This document shows, piece after piece, positions 14,951-27,696 of a stretch of 64,000 nucleotides of DNA; position 1 is the first letter of the stretch; each line of letters begins with the position of its first letter. The position numbers and the translations under genes are program-made. Below the pieces are notes generated by a model. That model did not search any database and was not told the origin of the DNA. It worked only from the letters and a program-made list of their open reading frames with translations. Location of the stretch: contig WPIO01000025.1 in the NCBI GenBank assembly GCA_009760855.2, positions 2,281,501-2,345,500 of the forward strand. The letters run 5' to 3'. This DNA comes from Cristatella mucedo (Eukaryota > Bryozoa > Phylactolaemata > Cristatellidae).

Positions 14951-17755
14951 AGTAATAATAATAACACACTTGAGAAAGCGCCCTAAAAGAACCTAATCTC
15001 CTTCTAAGCGCTTACATTAGAAAGGAAACGCGAATGAATGGTTACAGGTACCATGCTCAATAAACAACAAGAATAGCATGGCTAGTGGCAGCATCCACAG
15101 TGACTAAAGTATGCGTAAGCACAGCACATAAGGACGAATTACAGGGACCCACTAAATACTGTGATAAATAGATGCGCATAGCAGAGTCAGGGGTCGTGAA
15201 GCAAGTCGGGAGTGAGTTCCAGGCTTTGGGAGCATACGAACTAAAGGCACGGTCTCCAAAGGATTTGAGGTCTGTAAGAGGTATTGGTAGACTGTTGGAT
15301 TCCGAAAAGCGAATGGTACGATGCTTGGCCTGATGGGGGAGTATATCTGAGAGATAGGCTGGAGCCATAGAATGAAGGGACCTAAAAGGGAGCGACAAAA
15401 CCTTGAAGTCAATTCGTTGCTTGACTGGTAGCCAGTGCAGGTCGGCGAGAAGTGGAGTAATGTGGCAACTGCGACGCTCACGACAGACAAGCCTAGCTGC
15501 GGAGTTTTGCACCAGCTGCAATCGCTTGATCGCACATGCTGGTAGGCCAGTGAGCAGTGAGTTGCAGAAGTCGAGACGAGATGTCACGAATGCATGGACC
15601 AACTTAGACGTGGTATCCTTATCTAAACAAGCCCAAATTTTAGAAATATTATGAAGCTGAAAATAGGCAGAATTGACTGTGGAGCTGATATGGTCGTCTA
15701 ACGAGAGGTCGCTTTGGAATATGACACCTAAATTTTGAGCTGATTAAACAGGAGATATGCTGGCAGAGCCTATTTTGAGCGTCAGCCTTTCCAATTTCGG
15801 AACCACACTGGGTTTTCCCATAAATATTAAGTTAGTTTTATCATCGTTTAGGTTTATAAAATTTGCTGCCATCCATCTGCGGATATCATGTATACATGCA
15901 GCAAGTGAGCTGAGAGAATTCGAGGTGCTCGAAGCCTGGGAGGGATCAAAGCAAAGGTACAACTGAGTTTCATCTGCATTGAAGTGAAAGCCTAGATTGT
16001 ACTTGGCAATCACATCAGCAATAGGGAGAGTATAAACCATGAAAAGAGCTGTACCAATCACGGAGAGCTAAGGTACCCCATATTTCAGAGGTTCCTCGTA
16101 TGATCTTTGTGCGTTCACATCAATACAATGGAGTCTCCCACTGAGATATGTCCTGAATCATTGCAGTGCAGTGCCAGTAATGCTCAGGCAAGATGAGGGG
16201 CGCTCAAGAAGGATTTAGTGACCGATATATGATATATGATCGATCGCGGTGATCGATATATCAAAAGCTACCGAAAGATCAAGCAGAGATACTCTAACCA
16301 TGTCTTCATTCCTTTGTAGGTTAGGTCATTGTACAACCCAGGCAATGTTGACTCTGTGGAGTGGTAAGCTCAAAAGCCAGAATGGAACTTACTAGCAAGG
16401 TTTTAAGTATCAATATATGAGTTCAGCTAGTCTGCCACGACTTATTCCAGTGTCTTTGATAAGAATAGTAGAAGAAAGATGGGGCGGTAGTTGCTTAATT
16501 TCTCTTGGTCTAGTGTCGCTTTCTTGAGAAGTGGCCTGACTACAGCTTCTTTTATAAGTGCTGGGACACGACCTGAGGCTAATGACATATTACTGATGTT
16601 AGCTAAGTATTGCAGCAGCAGATCAATGCAACGTGGGAGCAGCACAGTGGGAATAGGGTCCAAAGAACTAGTTGTCTTCTTTGATTGGGATATGAAGTTT
16701 AGGACTAGCTCACTAGTGACCTGCTTGAATGTAGACATTCAGGTGCTGCAAGGACTTGTGGGACAACATTCCAAAGGGGGTGTTGCTGTCGCAGGGATGG
16801 ACTCCCTGATCTTGTCTATCGTCTGAACAAAGACGCTAGAGATGCGATCGGCTAGATAATCGCAGGGATCATTAGGTATGGAGCTAACCCGGGAGCGGTT
16901 GAGAAGACGGTTGATGGTCAACATCAGTATCGTTAGATTGTGCTTCTGTTATTTAATAGAGCTTTTACAGAAGCTGGAGTTGGCTTTTGCTAGGATCGAT
17001 TGGCACGACCTACAGTAGTCCTGGTATGCCTGTCGACGGGCGGTCAGTCCTGATCTTTTGTATGCTTTTTCAAGCTTCACTTAGTAGACCTAGCTAGTTT
17101 AATGTCTGTAGTAAACCATAGGCCGTATCGGTGAGGGCACGTAGTACGCCTAGTCAGAGGTGCAAACTCGTCGAGCATTTCAGCTAGTGTCGTGTTAATG
17201 CAATCTATCAATGATGACAGGTCGCAAGGGGGACTGAGCAGCAGAGGCGAAGCAGATATTCTCTCGCGGAGAGCATCGATGTCACAGGTCTTGAGGGTTT
17301 GCGATTCACGGGCGATTTTAGAGGAGGTGGAGGAGGGCACGCATTGTACACTTAAAAAGATCTGCATGTTGTCAGATAAGCAGGAATTGGGAATAATTGG
17401 AGATGACAAAGTGCAGTTGTATGAGAAAATTTGGTTGAGTGTGTGACACTTGATGTGAGTAGGGCCATAGACATGAGCCACAAGAGACAGTGAGTCAGTC
17501 AATGCGCAAATGTAGGGCTGAATGCTTCAGAAAAGTTATAAAAGTGAATTTTGAAATCACCCAAAAAGAGGAAGGACTTATTTCTTGCATACAGAATCAA
17601 AATGAAATCGGAGAAATCTGAGATAAATGAGGACTTGGTATGTTTGGAGATACACTTCGTGACTAAACGCTCTAGAATTCGAAACTTCTTGCATTTCAGA
17701 GCTTTGAGTTGGTTGATCCGCAAGATTGACATGTGTTCTAAATTAAATTGCAAAT
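14951..17755 (-). mobile_element. L2/CR1-like retrotransposon, endonuclease to tail, inactive
   Basis: This is the most complete copy. On the minus strand from 17755: part of the AP-endonuclease domain (FLFLGDFKIHFYN with the GDF-N-type motif near 17570, then HVYGPTHIK near 17460 and PHRYGLWFTTDIKLAR near 17110), the linker, RT block 1 (LSNYRPIFLLLFLSKTLE near 16460), and the palm region with FHFNADETQLY near 15970, where the catalytic second Asp of ADD is Glu. Then follow VPKLERLTLKIGSASISPV and the C-terminal domain (SRLDFCNSLLTGLPAC near 15580), the 3' UTR, the hairpin and (ATT)n at 14951. Several frameshifts and the D-to-E change make it inactive. The first part of the endonuclease is missing. 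Confidence 0.92.
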
Positions 17756-17759
17756 CCTA

Positions 17760-20700
17760 ACCCTAATCATGCTAAACTTCAGAAGTTCAAAATATCTGCC
17801 GTTATTACATTAGCAAATAGTTTAGGTTGCTTAATTTGTCCATACCAAATGTCGAAGGCGATGGCTCCGTCGGTTCTCGTCGTGTGAATGATTACGTAGT
17901 CTGCTTGCTGAGATTAACTTTCATATTCCTGGAGATATGAACCCTCACTCTAAACATTTGCCCTGGAAATATGGAACGCTTCTGGATTATGTCACTGCCT
18001 GCCATGACTTTGCATAAATTAGGTCTTTGCTAAAACTTATTTTTACTGTTATGCTTTACTCTTAACTCGATCTAACATATCTATTTTGTTCCTTTGAACT
18101 TTCTTCTGCTTACTTGTGCATGATATGATTCAGTGCATACTATTAACCAAAGTCCTCTAGGCCCCCCACGGCAGTTTCCTTCTTGTGAACTTTTACTTGC
18201 AGGTATTAACAAAGTACGTGCTGGATTTTGCATGTTTGTCATAGCATGAGACAGTCAATTTCATTAATTCTTGGTTTCTTATTCAGTTACAGACATTTTT
18301 TCAACCGCCTAGATAGAGATTTAGCTGGGTTAAGGTTCTCAGCAAATGACCTGTTGTTATTAATATTATTATTACTAGCTTATTCCCTTTGAAAATAACG
18401 GAAATTTTTAGCATTGGTTGTTATGCTGGCCTTTTACTTACGTTTCCGATGACCTAGTATTAAGCCCAACCCAACCGGTGAGCCCGAACTACTGCCGGGC
18501 AAGGACCTGGGTCGTGAATTGCTCGAATCTTACCTGCAGTCTCTTTTTTTTTACCGTGTAAGACTTTCAGTAAGCTGTGACAACACGAAACTCATGGACT
18601 TCTTCTGTTGCCTCTTCCTGTTCAACAGCTAGCTGTCTGTGACATTTCTCTTGAGTTCCTCTGGTGCGGTACTGATTGGCTTTATCTTTTGCTAGTTATT
18701 CTCATTATTTTTGCGATAGGTACGCTTATATTTTGTTAATTTTTCTCTTTTTTTATTACAAGTAAATTGCCACAAAAACTTGCTGGTTCACAATTTTGGG
18801 GGTGAGACCATTGGTTGCATGAGACAATTAACCTGCAGCCGTGAAAAATTATTTAAACTCCAATCTCGTTTTAAAAAGCGGGTCTGAGTGTCTGCTGATT
18901 TAAGCTGTGATCCAACCCTACTGGCTGTCGTGCTTTGAGTTCTTTATAAGTAGAGCGCAATCCGTATAAAAAGAAAATGAAAACGACTTACAATATAAAA
19001 TTTGGTAATTCTCTAGGTAAGGTGCTGACTTGGGTAAATTGTGCACGTAATCCGTATACGTTTTCTAATTGGAAATGTTTCTCTCATTTTGACTCGACAC
19101 TGATCATAGATGTACCATCTTAGTAATACTTTAAAAATCACTCAGGCAATTACGTATGCGTAACTTGGGTGTACGTGGAAGACTCACTGACTGGCTAAGT
19201 AACTAAGAACATAATTTATTATAGGAGTTAGTTAAAAGTACGTGTCAAGCAGCCCAGCCTGCTGGCGGAGACTGTTGGCTAAGGTAAAGGACAACCCCGT
19301 CAAAAAAAACTAAGAACGGAGAACATCAAGTGGTGTGGCAGCGTCAATAATTTTGAAGAGCCGAGAGCCAGTAAGCTTTTTCATTTAAGCCTTAAGCTAT
19401 TGGGTTGGAGTGAGTAACATTGTGTTAAGCAGCGAAAGATCATCAAGTCCGCATGAACGGTAGGATCTTTATGGGTTTTATATAACAAAACCATCGGCTC
19501 TCCCGCTCCCAGGGACGCTTGCCCATCGCTCTTCTTGCAGCCATCGAGCGGCAGCACTCTCTGAAGACTCGCACAGACTCAAAATCAGTGCTTGGTAAAG
19601 TCGCATTGTTTCCGCGCCTTTGTCTACTCGTCACGAACGAAATATTGAAAAACTTGTATGTCATCTGTCGTATTTTGACAGGCTTGAGATTGGTGGAGGT
19701 GTCGGAAATTAAATATCTCGGAATCGTAAATGACATTTCTTAAGGTATATAAAGTATGGATGGCCATTTACAGAAATATTTCAGTGGAACTCAAAGCGAG
19801 ATTCGTGCTATGGTGAGTGCTGTGCACACATGACCTATTGTGGTTCAAATATAGATAGGATATGGACGTTTTCTTAAAATATTTGAGCTATGGATTGTTT
19901 TCGTGTTGTATTTTAACGTCGCCATGCCTGCATGTATCGGTGCTGCAATTTAGCCGAGCTACAGCTAGCTGAGCTCGAGCTAGTGAACCTCTAATTCCAC
20001 AAGTATTTGTGGTGCACGTGCTAGAACTAGCTCCGTTCCTTTCGGTGCGTTTGGCCACAAAGAACTTTATTTCCGGGGTCGCTATACTGCATTCGTAAAA
20101 TTTGGAGGGAGAGTTCCAAATTATTCGGGACCCTTAAAAGTCAATTTTTACTAGTCTTTTTTTTTTTTACTCTATTCGTAAACGTCCTACCTGAAGCGCG
20201 CCTGTCAATGTTAATGAGTATAAAGCATGCAATTTCCGTGAAATTGGGTGTCAAAAGTATGAGCTGCACGCTTCCTCTGCAAAAAATTTAGGATTCATAA
20301 AACCCCTCGCTGAACTCTGATGAATACAAGTTTTTCTCACTGAGATTTGGTTATTTTGAATGAGAAACTATTTCGATGTCTGGATTATAATTCATTATTA
20401 TCTAGATGAAATGCAAAGGCTAGGTATCAGCTGCTGGGAGAAGAGCTGAAACTCAATACAACGAAGCAAGAACTCACGAGTGCGAGTCTGCTGTCTGTGT
20501 TGCACAATTAGTGGTGCTGCAATTGAAAACACCGGTTTCCTACCAAATGAGGAACCATGTTTTAACAATGTAAAAGCAGTGACAGTGCTGGATTTCATAT
20601 CTTTTTGCACCATGAGGATGCAGGAGACTCTTTTTCTACCTCATGATTTGTGTATTTCGGTAGCTTATTCTCGCGTTTATATTGCCTAGAAAGAACCCCT

Positions 20701-21755
20701 TCTCCTGTTTCACATTTATGTCTTAATTATTTCGTTTGCAATCTCACCAATAGATTTTAACTTGATTAATTCAATTTATTGGTCGCCCTGCCCCTAAATG
20801 TCAACATACTTCTTCAGATTACGACCTTGCTACCGTTGCTAAATCAAATAGTCACAAAAGCGTAGATTTGACATCCTGCTCTGAATATTCGAAAGTCTGC
20901 AAGTGGCTTTTGCTTGGCCAAGAGATATGCTGAGTGTTGCCCGGAATATTCCATAGATTTTTTAACTGAATTTAAGGCAGACATGACCAGATTGACGAGA
21001 CCACATCACGGATAGTTGCAATCGGAGTACCTCGTGAAATTATGCATGGAAGTTTGTTTCCCCTTGTGTAGTTCACACGAATCATGTTCTAACTGCCGGC
21101 TAAGTAAAGCGTTGGCGACATGAACGTAAGGAAAACCAGCGATTCAAGAGACGCATCGAAGCCCTGCTCTATGCTGTCAGGTGTGGGCGATGAATGCAGT
21201 GATTTAGTGATGCGAGAACGAAGAGGGAGGAAACAAGTCACAGGATTTAAACATTCTGCTGCTCACGCTTCCCTCGCTCCGACTTATCAATTAACCATAC
21301 TTCAAATACTCAAGATTCTCATCATTGCCCTGGCTCTAGTTAGACTCAGCTGTGCCTCTAACCCAGAGGTCGGCAAACTTTTCCGACTATTAGGCCATTT
21401 CAGGAGGTCACGAAGGCACACTAGGCCAGAAGAAACCACACCCACTCCGCTTGGCCGGGAGTGAGCGTAGCGGCTACGGCCACTTTATACTGCGAAACGC
21501 TCGACGAAAAATCAAGCACAATAACGGGTAGCTCTCAACTCAAAGCAAAAAGTGGCCGAGAGACGGCTCGTGCCTCTAAAACTCGTTATTTGGGATACTT
21601 GTAAGTCAAAGTACCGCTACATAGTGAAGGGGAAGAAAACCGTGACAACTCAAATTGGCGGATCTATCAACAAGTAGCTAGGGGGCCGCTAGGCCGGCCT
21701 GGAGTATTAGCTAGGTCAAATCTGGTATAAAAGCCGGCGTTTGCCGACCTCTGCT
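17760..21755. other. Featureless AT-rich stretch
   Basis: About 4 kb in which I find no supportable gene or mobile element. The opposed small frames at 19443-19743 overlap each other and carry no motif. A weak hairpin-like L2 tail echo (CGCCTAGATAGAGATTTAG at 18308, then TTATTAATATTATTATTA) may be an old tail. TATATA-like and poly-T runs are scattered. Confidence 0.4.
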
Positions 21756-21757
21756 CT

Positions 21758-21890
21758 AACCAATGTCAAATCTTTTGGAGACGATGCCTTCAATGCATAA
21801 ACTCTCAAAGCGCGAAATTCACTATCGACTGACGTCACAACAACCCTCGACTCGAAGACATTTGAAAAGAGCCTAAAATCTAATGCAATA
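21758..21890 (+). mobile_element. L2-like remnant (C-terminal coding end)
   Basis: TGTCAAATCTTTTGGAGACG, then CATAAACTCTCAAAGCGCG and GACATTTGAAAAGAGCCTAA, follow the order of the block that precedes the ORF end in better copies. Strongly diverged. Confidence 0.6.
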
Positions 21891-21899
21891 CTCTCACCG

Positions 21900-23680
21900 T
21901 TTACTGCGTCCTTGCAAATTCGAGCTAATTTTGTTGGCCCGGGTCGTTCGAGGCAGAATATGGAAGGTAAGAAGTTCGAATCCCGTTAAGTCAGCGCTTG
22001 GGGGACGGATGTGCGGTGGCGTTTATTACTAGTGTCAATCGGTTGGTGGCGCTGGAGGGAGCGGTCCGCAGCACCCACTTACGCGTCGGCCGGACCAGGA
22101 CCACCAGCAGGGCTAATGCTGTTAAAAGCTGGCGCATTCTTTGGTGTACGATCTGTCGCTGCGTCCCTTGGCTCGATTCACGTCGCCGCGTTCTTAGCGT
22201 CGTCGAGGCTCGCCCTTCGCAGTCGCCGAGCGTAGTACACTGGCGGCGTCTGCTAGCCCGTTTCGTCGCTCGCGTCGTTCGCTGAGATTCTGCGGGAAAA
22301 AAGAAAGACGGCTCGAGCGACTCGAAGCGAGTCGCTGGAAGCGCTGCCTCTGGCGCGCGCCCACCGGTGACCACCAGGGTGTCGAGCACCAGGGTGTCGA
22401 GCGCCGAACTCTGATGACACGAGCAACTCGCAGGCAGGTCGTGTCGCCAAGGCGGCAGCAGAAACAGAGTGAGAACTTTCGGAAAACCCGTATAACGCCG
22501 TTTGTGGCGTACAACTGCAGCGAGATATGGCATAGAGCGGCGGCAATCGCGGTTCGAGCCCTATGTAGCTTAGGAAGCCAAATCAAGCCTGCTTATTGAA
22601 ATTGGCTGAGGCTTGCCTAGCGGCAATATTTTCTTAAAAAGGGTCGCTGCGACACTGCTGCTACACTGCTGACGAGTCGACGAATTCTAATTGTGCGGCG
22701 GCGTCTCTATCTAGGCCACGCCGCTACCGTCTATGCGTAGTCTCTACGAGGCGATAGTCTAAGAAAAGCGCTAGAATCCGTCGAGGAAAGTAGCGCATGC
22801 CTCTCGAAAAGTGGAGCCATCCACGAAGAGATGGCACATCTTCCACGACGACGCGTCAGACAAGTTGCCCTAGCTCGAGTCTAGCCCGTTCATTCTCAAG
22901 CCGAGTCTCTGGTCGAGAGTCTAGTCTGCTGGAGTCTAGTCTGTAGCTCGAAGCTAGGCCATCCGCGAGCGACCCATAGATCGTTTCTCGCGAATATTGC
23001 GTCGGTAGCAGTTAGTGGTGCATATTTTCAAGGACACCATAGTCGGGCAGCGAAGCGTAAGACGGAGCGTAGCAACACATAATACTCGACGGAGAGTGAC
23101 GCGGTGCGGCTGTAACTCGAGCCGCTGCGTGTCTACCCAATTGCGTCTCAGGCTAGGACCGTCCGCTTGCAGCGAACGCTGAATAAATTAACTCTACATT
23201 AACTTTGTACGGCGACTGAGTGGCGAGCGAATAACACGGAGCCTAGCTTTAGCCGCTGCTTCCGGGGCCGTCCTCGAATGCCGCTTCGAGAGATTTTCAG
23301 GGCAGTGTTGGGCGCACCACCTGATCGAGATCGGAATGCCGGCGGGCTAATTTGAAATAGGCGTGCCTCGTTTGCGCGCATGAGCCGCAGGTCGGGAGGC
23401 CGGAATGTCATTGCCTGGGCTAAACCGTGACCTTGATTGAGCGCTTGCATAAGTAGCTGAAAGAGCCACCCTGCTGCCAATTCTCGGCGGTCTCCAAAAA
23501 CGATTTACTCGGTATAACTCGGGAGTTCGCGGTCTAAAGAACGCGGCTGCCCCATTCGAGCTATGCTGCGAAATACCGACTCGCTGCGCTCAAGCATTCG
23601 AGTAAAATTTCACAAAATCCCCAATAGTCATTCAAAAGCAATCTCATCTTTGCGATCGCTTGATGATGGCAGCGACGGTA
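21900..23680. other. CG-rich stretch with overlapping long frames, no gene assigned
   Basis: A 180-codon minus frame (21991-22533) overlaps plus frames of 95 and 74 codons and another minus frame of 130. Mutually overlapping long frames in CG-rich DNA are expected by chance; none shows a known motif. A 15-base direct repeat CACCAGGGTGTCGAG lies at about 22373 and 22388. B-box-like words (GTTCGAATCCC near 21977, GGTTCGAGCCC near 22550) lack partners. Confidence 0.35.
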
Positions 23681-23687
23681 CTGCTGT

Positions 23688-23815
23688 CCTCATTTGGCCC
23701 TATGGGTTAAGTTCTCGCCTCAGATGACCGAGGACATGGGTCTGTGCCCTGCAGCATATGTGAAGCACCTGGATAGAGAATAAGTTCTCTTAGAACGTTA
23801 TACAAATTAGTTGTA
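23688..23815 (+). mobile_element. tRNA-derived SINE with L2-type tail
   Basis: A diverged head (TATGGGTTAAGTTCTCGCCT, B-box region degraded) is followed by the conserved body GCATATGTGAAGCACCTGGA, the hairpin AGAATAAGTTCTCTTAGAAC and the end GTTATACAAATTAG. Confidence 0.75.
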
Positions 23816-23924
23816 CTTAATAGTGCTAGCGTGCATACGTTTGCTTCATGTGGCAGCAGAAACCACTGGCTAGTGCATCCAGGAGTCAGGACATGGCTAT
23901 ATGATAATAATAAAATGAAAATAT

Positions 23925-23992
23925 AGAAATTTCTTTTAGCACCCGAAGAGAAACTCAATCTCTATCCAGGTACTTTACATTTAAGTATAAAT
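23925..23992 (-). mobile_element. SINE/L2 tail-only fragment, inverted
   Basis: The tail hairpin in reverse (GCACCCGAAGAGAAACTCAA, TCTCTATCCAGGTACTTTAC) lies just before a full inverted SINE. It may be a truncated insertion into the end of that SINE or the reverse. Confidence 0.6.
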
Positions 23993-23995
23993 AAA

Positions 23996-24132
23996 ATTCA
24001 TTTATATAGCGCCCCAAGAGAACTTAATCTCTATTCAGGCGCTTCACGTATGCCTCGGGGCTCGAGCCCACGACCTCAGTCAGACCTCGGTCCGGGCGAG
24101 CACCTTAACCACTAGACCAAACCAGCTCGGCA
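23996..24132 (-). mobile_element. tRNA-derived SINE with L2-type tail, good copy
   Basis: On the minus strand: the A-box region CTGGTTTGGTCTAGTGGTTA, then GGTGCTCGCCC, the B-box-like GGGCTCGAGCCCC, body GAGGCATACGTGAAGCGCC and hairpin AGAGATTAAGTTCTCTTGG, ending GCGCTATATAAATG. The tRNA-like part keeps recognisable Pol III A and B boxes. Confidence 0.85.
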
Positions 24133-24139
24133 TTCCAAG

Positions 24140-25105
24140 TACCCAATCGAACCCAGCCGTCGCGTCTTATTAGCCTCTCCCCGTCGACTCGCTGACAGCG
24201 CTCGCCCCATGCACGCAGGAACTCACGCTCCGCGGCTCTGGCAGGAAGCCTGACGCGAAGGGGGCGGCGCGTCCCCCCCCCCCCAGGCAGAGAGAGTCAG
24301 CTGCCATAAAGGCGCGCCGCGACCTCCGAGGCCAATTGACGCCGCGGGAGTGCCGCGCTGCCTAATAATTGCCTACGGAAATAGACAGCTCGGCGGTGGC
24401 ACCAAATATAACACTCCGTGACCTTAGCTGCTGTACAAGCGAGACCTGGTCGCAAGCTAGCTTGCCGCAACATCTGCTGGGCTTCCGGCGCACGTCAGCG
24501 ATGAGCAGCCAACTCGAGACGAACTCTACTGTACAGGACTCGTCGCGTAACGGGGCAGGCGAACGCAGTTACGTAGCCTTCGAGCGCTCATCGCCATGCC
24601 CAGCTAGTTTGTGCGGAACTCGATAGCTTCCTCCGACGTCGCCACCGCAACGGAAGTTCATGCGCGAGCTTAATTGCCATCGATGGGCGGAGCGGAGATT
24701 GCCGTCGCGAACGCTCCAGCGCTCGACTTGACGTGCAATTTTGGGTGACGCCCCTGGCGAAAACTTGAGTTCACGCTCCGTTCGTACGACGTGAGCGAAG
24801 CAGGAGCGCTCCAGGGACCGGTGCCGAGCCGTCGTCGCTGCCATGCCGTGTACCCTCGACAGCCTCTATCAGTGCTCATCATTCTCAGTAAATTGTTACG
24901 AAAACAATTTGTGAATTAACAAAAAGCCACGGCTGTGCGCATTTTACGCAGGACTTCGGTAGCCTAACTGAACGACCGTACGCTCGTTTCGGCCAACCGT
25001 CGACTCCCGGCAAGAGCGAAAAAGTACGACATGGCTGAACTTTCATATCCTTGGGCACCTTACTACGGTTAGAACGCATCGGTCTCGACTGGGTTTAAGA
25101 TATTT
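24140..25105. other. CG-rich stretch, no gene recognised
   Basis: A C-run sits at 24274-24284. An 85-codon plus frame (24369-24626) and an overlapping minus frame (24569-24844) have no recognised motif. Confidence 0.35.
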
Positions 25106-25820
25106 TTAGTGCAGCAATTTGTTTGAGTCCTTAGGCATGAGACTCTAAAAAGCAGCTTTAGCCCTCTCTCGATGAACTTAACCTGGAGCAGAAGCGTAAG
25201 CGCGGAGGCCGCGTTCCAGATTGCCTCTTTCACTTCTCTGTGTGCTTGGAAGCTTCCTCTGGAAACGCACGTGTGCGGGAGAGAGCCGAAGGTTTCTGGA
25301 AGTAAATACGGGTTCTTTCCCGGCTTAACTTGCCTGCGATATGCAATACAGTACAGAACTGCCTTTCCTAATAAAAAACGGCAGTTCAAAGGCGCAAGGA
25401 TGTGCGCACAAAATTATCGTAGATAAATGCTTTGCTAGGCTAAAGGCAGTCTGTAGTATTCCTTCTCGGCCATTGAATTCCTGGTGGAGCAGAATAGTAT
25501 ACCTTATGGTCTTCCCTAGTGTCTAGCGACTTTTGGTTAAGTAAACATGTTTGTGATCTATGAACGAAAGGTGCAACGAGATGGAAGCGTCGGGGCGTCG
25601 AGGAAGTTACCGGCCACTTTTTCCTCGATAAAATAAATCCTCAACGTAGCTACAGAAGAGACGGAGAGAGAGACAGAGAGGAGGGTAGCGAGGGATAGGG
25701 GTAAGAAAAAAGGAATGAAGGGGAAGGGAAAAAGAGAAAAAGAGAAAGAAAGAGAGATACATTAAAAGAGAAAAAAAGGGTGAGTAAAAGAGAAAGTAAA
25801 AGAAAGAATGAAAGTGAGAG

Positions 25821-25851
<31 letters not shown>

Positions 25852-27148
25852 ACAACGAGGCACCCGGTAAGGTGAGCTCTTGTTTCCCGATAGGAAAACG
25901 GTAGCCTCTCTACAAAACATAGCAGCTGCCTCGCTTTGACGTAAACTCGGATGACATGCATGCTCGAGGTGCGGTCTTCGAAAGAGCTCTTAATACGCTA
26001 GAAGAAAAATAAGTAGAATCCCGCATCTGGAGATTCGGAAGTCGCGCGCCGAAATAGCGTCGGCAGGCCGTTATTAAAACTGTCTAATTGGCGCCGCATC
26101 TCCATTTTTAGAGCAAAAGCTACTTGCCGAATGCGCGCCGCCGGATAGGCTTCTCTGTAGCTGTCTTATAATATTTTCCCCTCATCTCGTAGATACAATT
26201 GCGCGGTAGTATTTGTAGATCCATGAAAGAGAACGAGTTTCCAACCCCATATTCTTGATGCGTCACGCGTGCAGGTGCGCCACGCTCGGCTAGCCACCGG
26301 AGCCGCTCATCGGAGCAGCCTGACAGGCCTCACCGAAAGCCCAGCACCCACCACGCCAGGAGCAGCAGGCTTTCCGCGTTTACTAAAGGGACTCCATACC
26401 GGAAGCATGTCGCCTCCGGTTCTATTTCCGGGAGGCGACAGTTTTCCGTTTGCCGACGGTTTGCGGCGTACGTGCACGTCCTTAAGCATAAGAGTTCGTA
26501 AAGCAAAATAACTATGTGGCTATCACTCCGGAAAGTTCTTAACTGCGTGAACTCAAAGCATCTGCTGCTCTCTGCCGTAACCTGCAGCCAAAATACACCC
26601 TTCAGCCAACAAAGCTCAAGCCGGGGCGTTGCTGAGTCGGGAGGCGCGCGGACGAAGCCCGCAGCTGGCCACTAGCTACGGCGGACGATTGGAAATCTGG
26701 TAGCAAAAGCGGAAGCAGGAGCCGAGAATTCGTGGCTTGCACCTTTAAAAGTTAGCGGAATGCGTTCAAAAGCTCAAGAAACGCCGAGCGACAGCATTTA
26801 CTGCCACAAGCCTTTGTGGGGAAAAAGTATTGGGGGGGACAGCTTATTACGGCGCTGCAGTCCAGCGAAAGAGCAAAGTACGTGTAAGTAAATGGCGTAG
26901 CAAGTAGCTAGTGTCCCCGTATGCTTTCTGTTTCTAAATTAGGTAAACCTGTGTGATGCACTGCAAGCGAACTGGGATGATCGGCCATGATGATTTGCCG
27001 AGGAAGGGGACTTGCGTTGCGTAATTGCCTTAGCTCCCCAACTCAATTTTGGTGGAAATAATCTGGCGATTCGGCAGCAGCAATGTGGTGTAATTCCTTT
27101 GAGAGCGCTCAGGCATAAGATTTAGTTCAGCTCTAGCACTTCCTGGTA

Positions 27149-27410
27149 ATAATAACAATAATAATAATGTACTTGATAAAGCGCCCACAGAGAACTTAAT
27201 CTCTTTCTAGGCGCTTTACATTTGATGCAACGGGAAATGCCATTAAATGGTAAGTAAAATCATGCTTGAAAAACAAACAAAATTAATAACATGGTTAGGG
27301 GTGACATGCACAGGGTCAGCATGCAAATGTGGTTAGTGGCAGCATGCACAGTGTCAGCACGCATAAGCACGTGAAGGACGAATCACAGGGACCCACTAAA
27401 TGCTGTCCTA
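27149..27410 (-). mobile_element. L2-like 3' end inserted in copy A only
   Basis: On the plus strand it starts ATAATAACAATAATAATAAT, then shows the inverted tail hairpin (GCGCCCACAGAGAACTTAAT) and 3' UTR. Copy B has the uninterrupted site CTTCCTGGTACCTGGTGTG at about 44155-44173. The insertion is therefore 262 bases, at most a TA duplication marks the target, and it post-dates the duplication. Confidence 0.93.
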
Positions 27411-27435
27411 CCTGGTGTGACTGCGTAGTGCGACG

Positions 27436-27696
27436 ATGCAGATCCTTAGTGTGGCGTCTGAACGTTCACTTTCTATTTTCTTAAGTGCTAATTTCCAAGA
27501 GTTAGTCAATCAACATAATTTGAAAAGGCGCATATGCACAGTGGTCCTACATGCTGCACATCCTACACATCAGCCCCTTTCCATGAAGACATTTGACCAG
27601 TCTTCGTATAACGTGCACTCTCGAAGATGGGTAATTGGGTCCAAACTTGTACGTGGTGAGCTATGGACCAAATACATGATTCGACGGATCTCATGA
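27436..27696 (+). other. Open frame shared by both duplication copies, probably not coding
   Basis: An 86-codon frame here has a near twin at 44190-44450. Nearly every base difference between the two changes an amino acid (at least eight replacements and one silent change), the opposite of what selection on a protein leaves. I regard it as a chance frame kept open by recent duplication. Confidence 0.35.

Noticed and set aside
17753-17770. Telomere-like CCTAACCCTAATC
   Set aside because: Barely two units, at the edge of an L2 element; chance is sufficient.
20398-20613. 71-codon minus frame with a faint likeness to a LINE C-terminus
   Set aside because: The likeness is limited to a few residues and no flanking L2 sequence is present.
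21930-21992. Possible tRNA gene (B-box-like GTTCGAATCCC)
   Set aside because: No acceptor stem or A box in proper spacing could be drawn.
21991-22586. Long minus-strand frames of 180 and 130 codons
   Set aside because: They overlap each other and long plus-strand frames in CG-rich DNA; composition is Arg/Ala/Thr-rich without motif.
22530-22600. Possible tRNA-like head (GGTTCGAGCCC)
   Set aside because: Only a B-box-like word in CG-rich DNA, no A box.
27436-27696. 86-codon frame conserved in both duplication copies (also 44175-44450)
   Set aside because: Nearly all differences between the copies are amino-acid changing and no motif is seen; recent duplication explains the shared frame.
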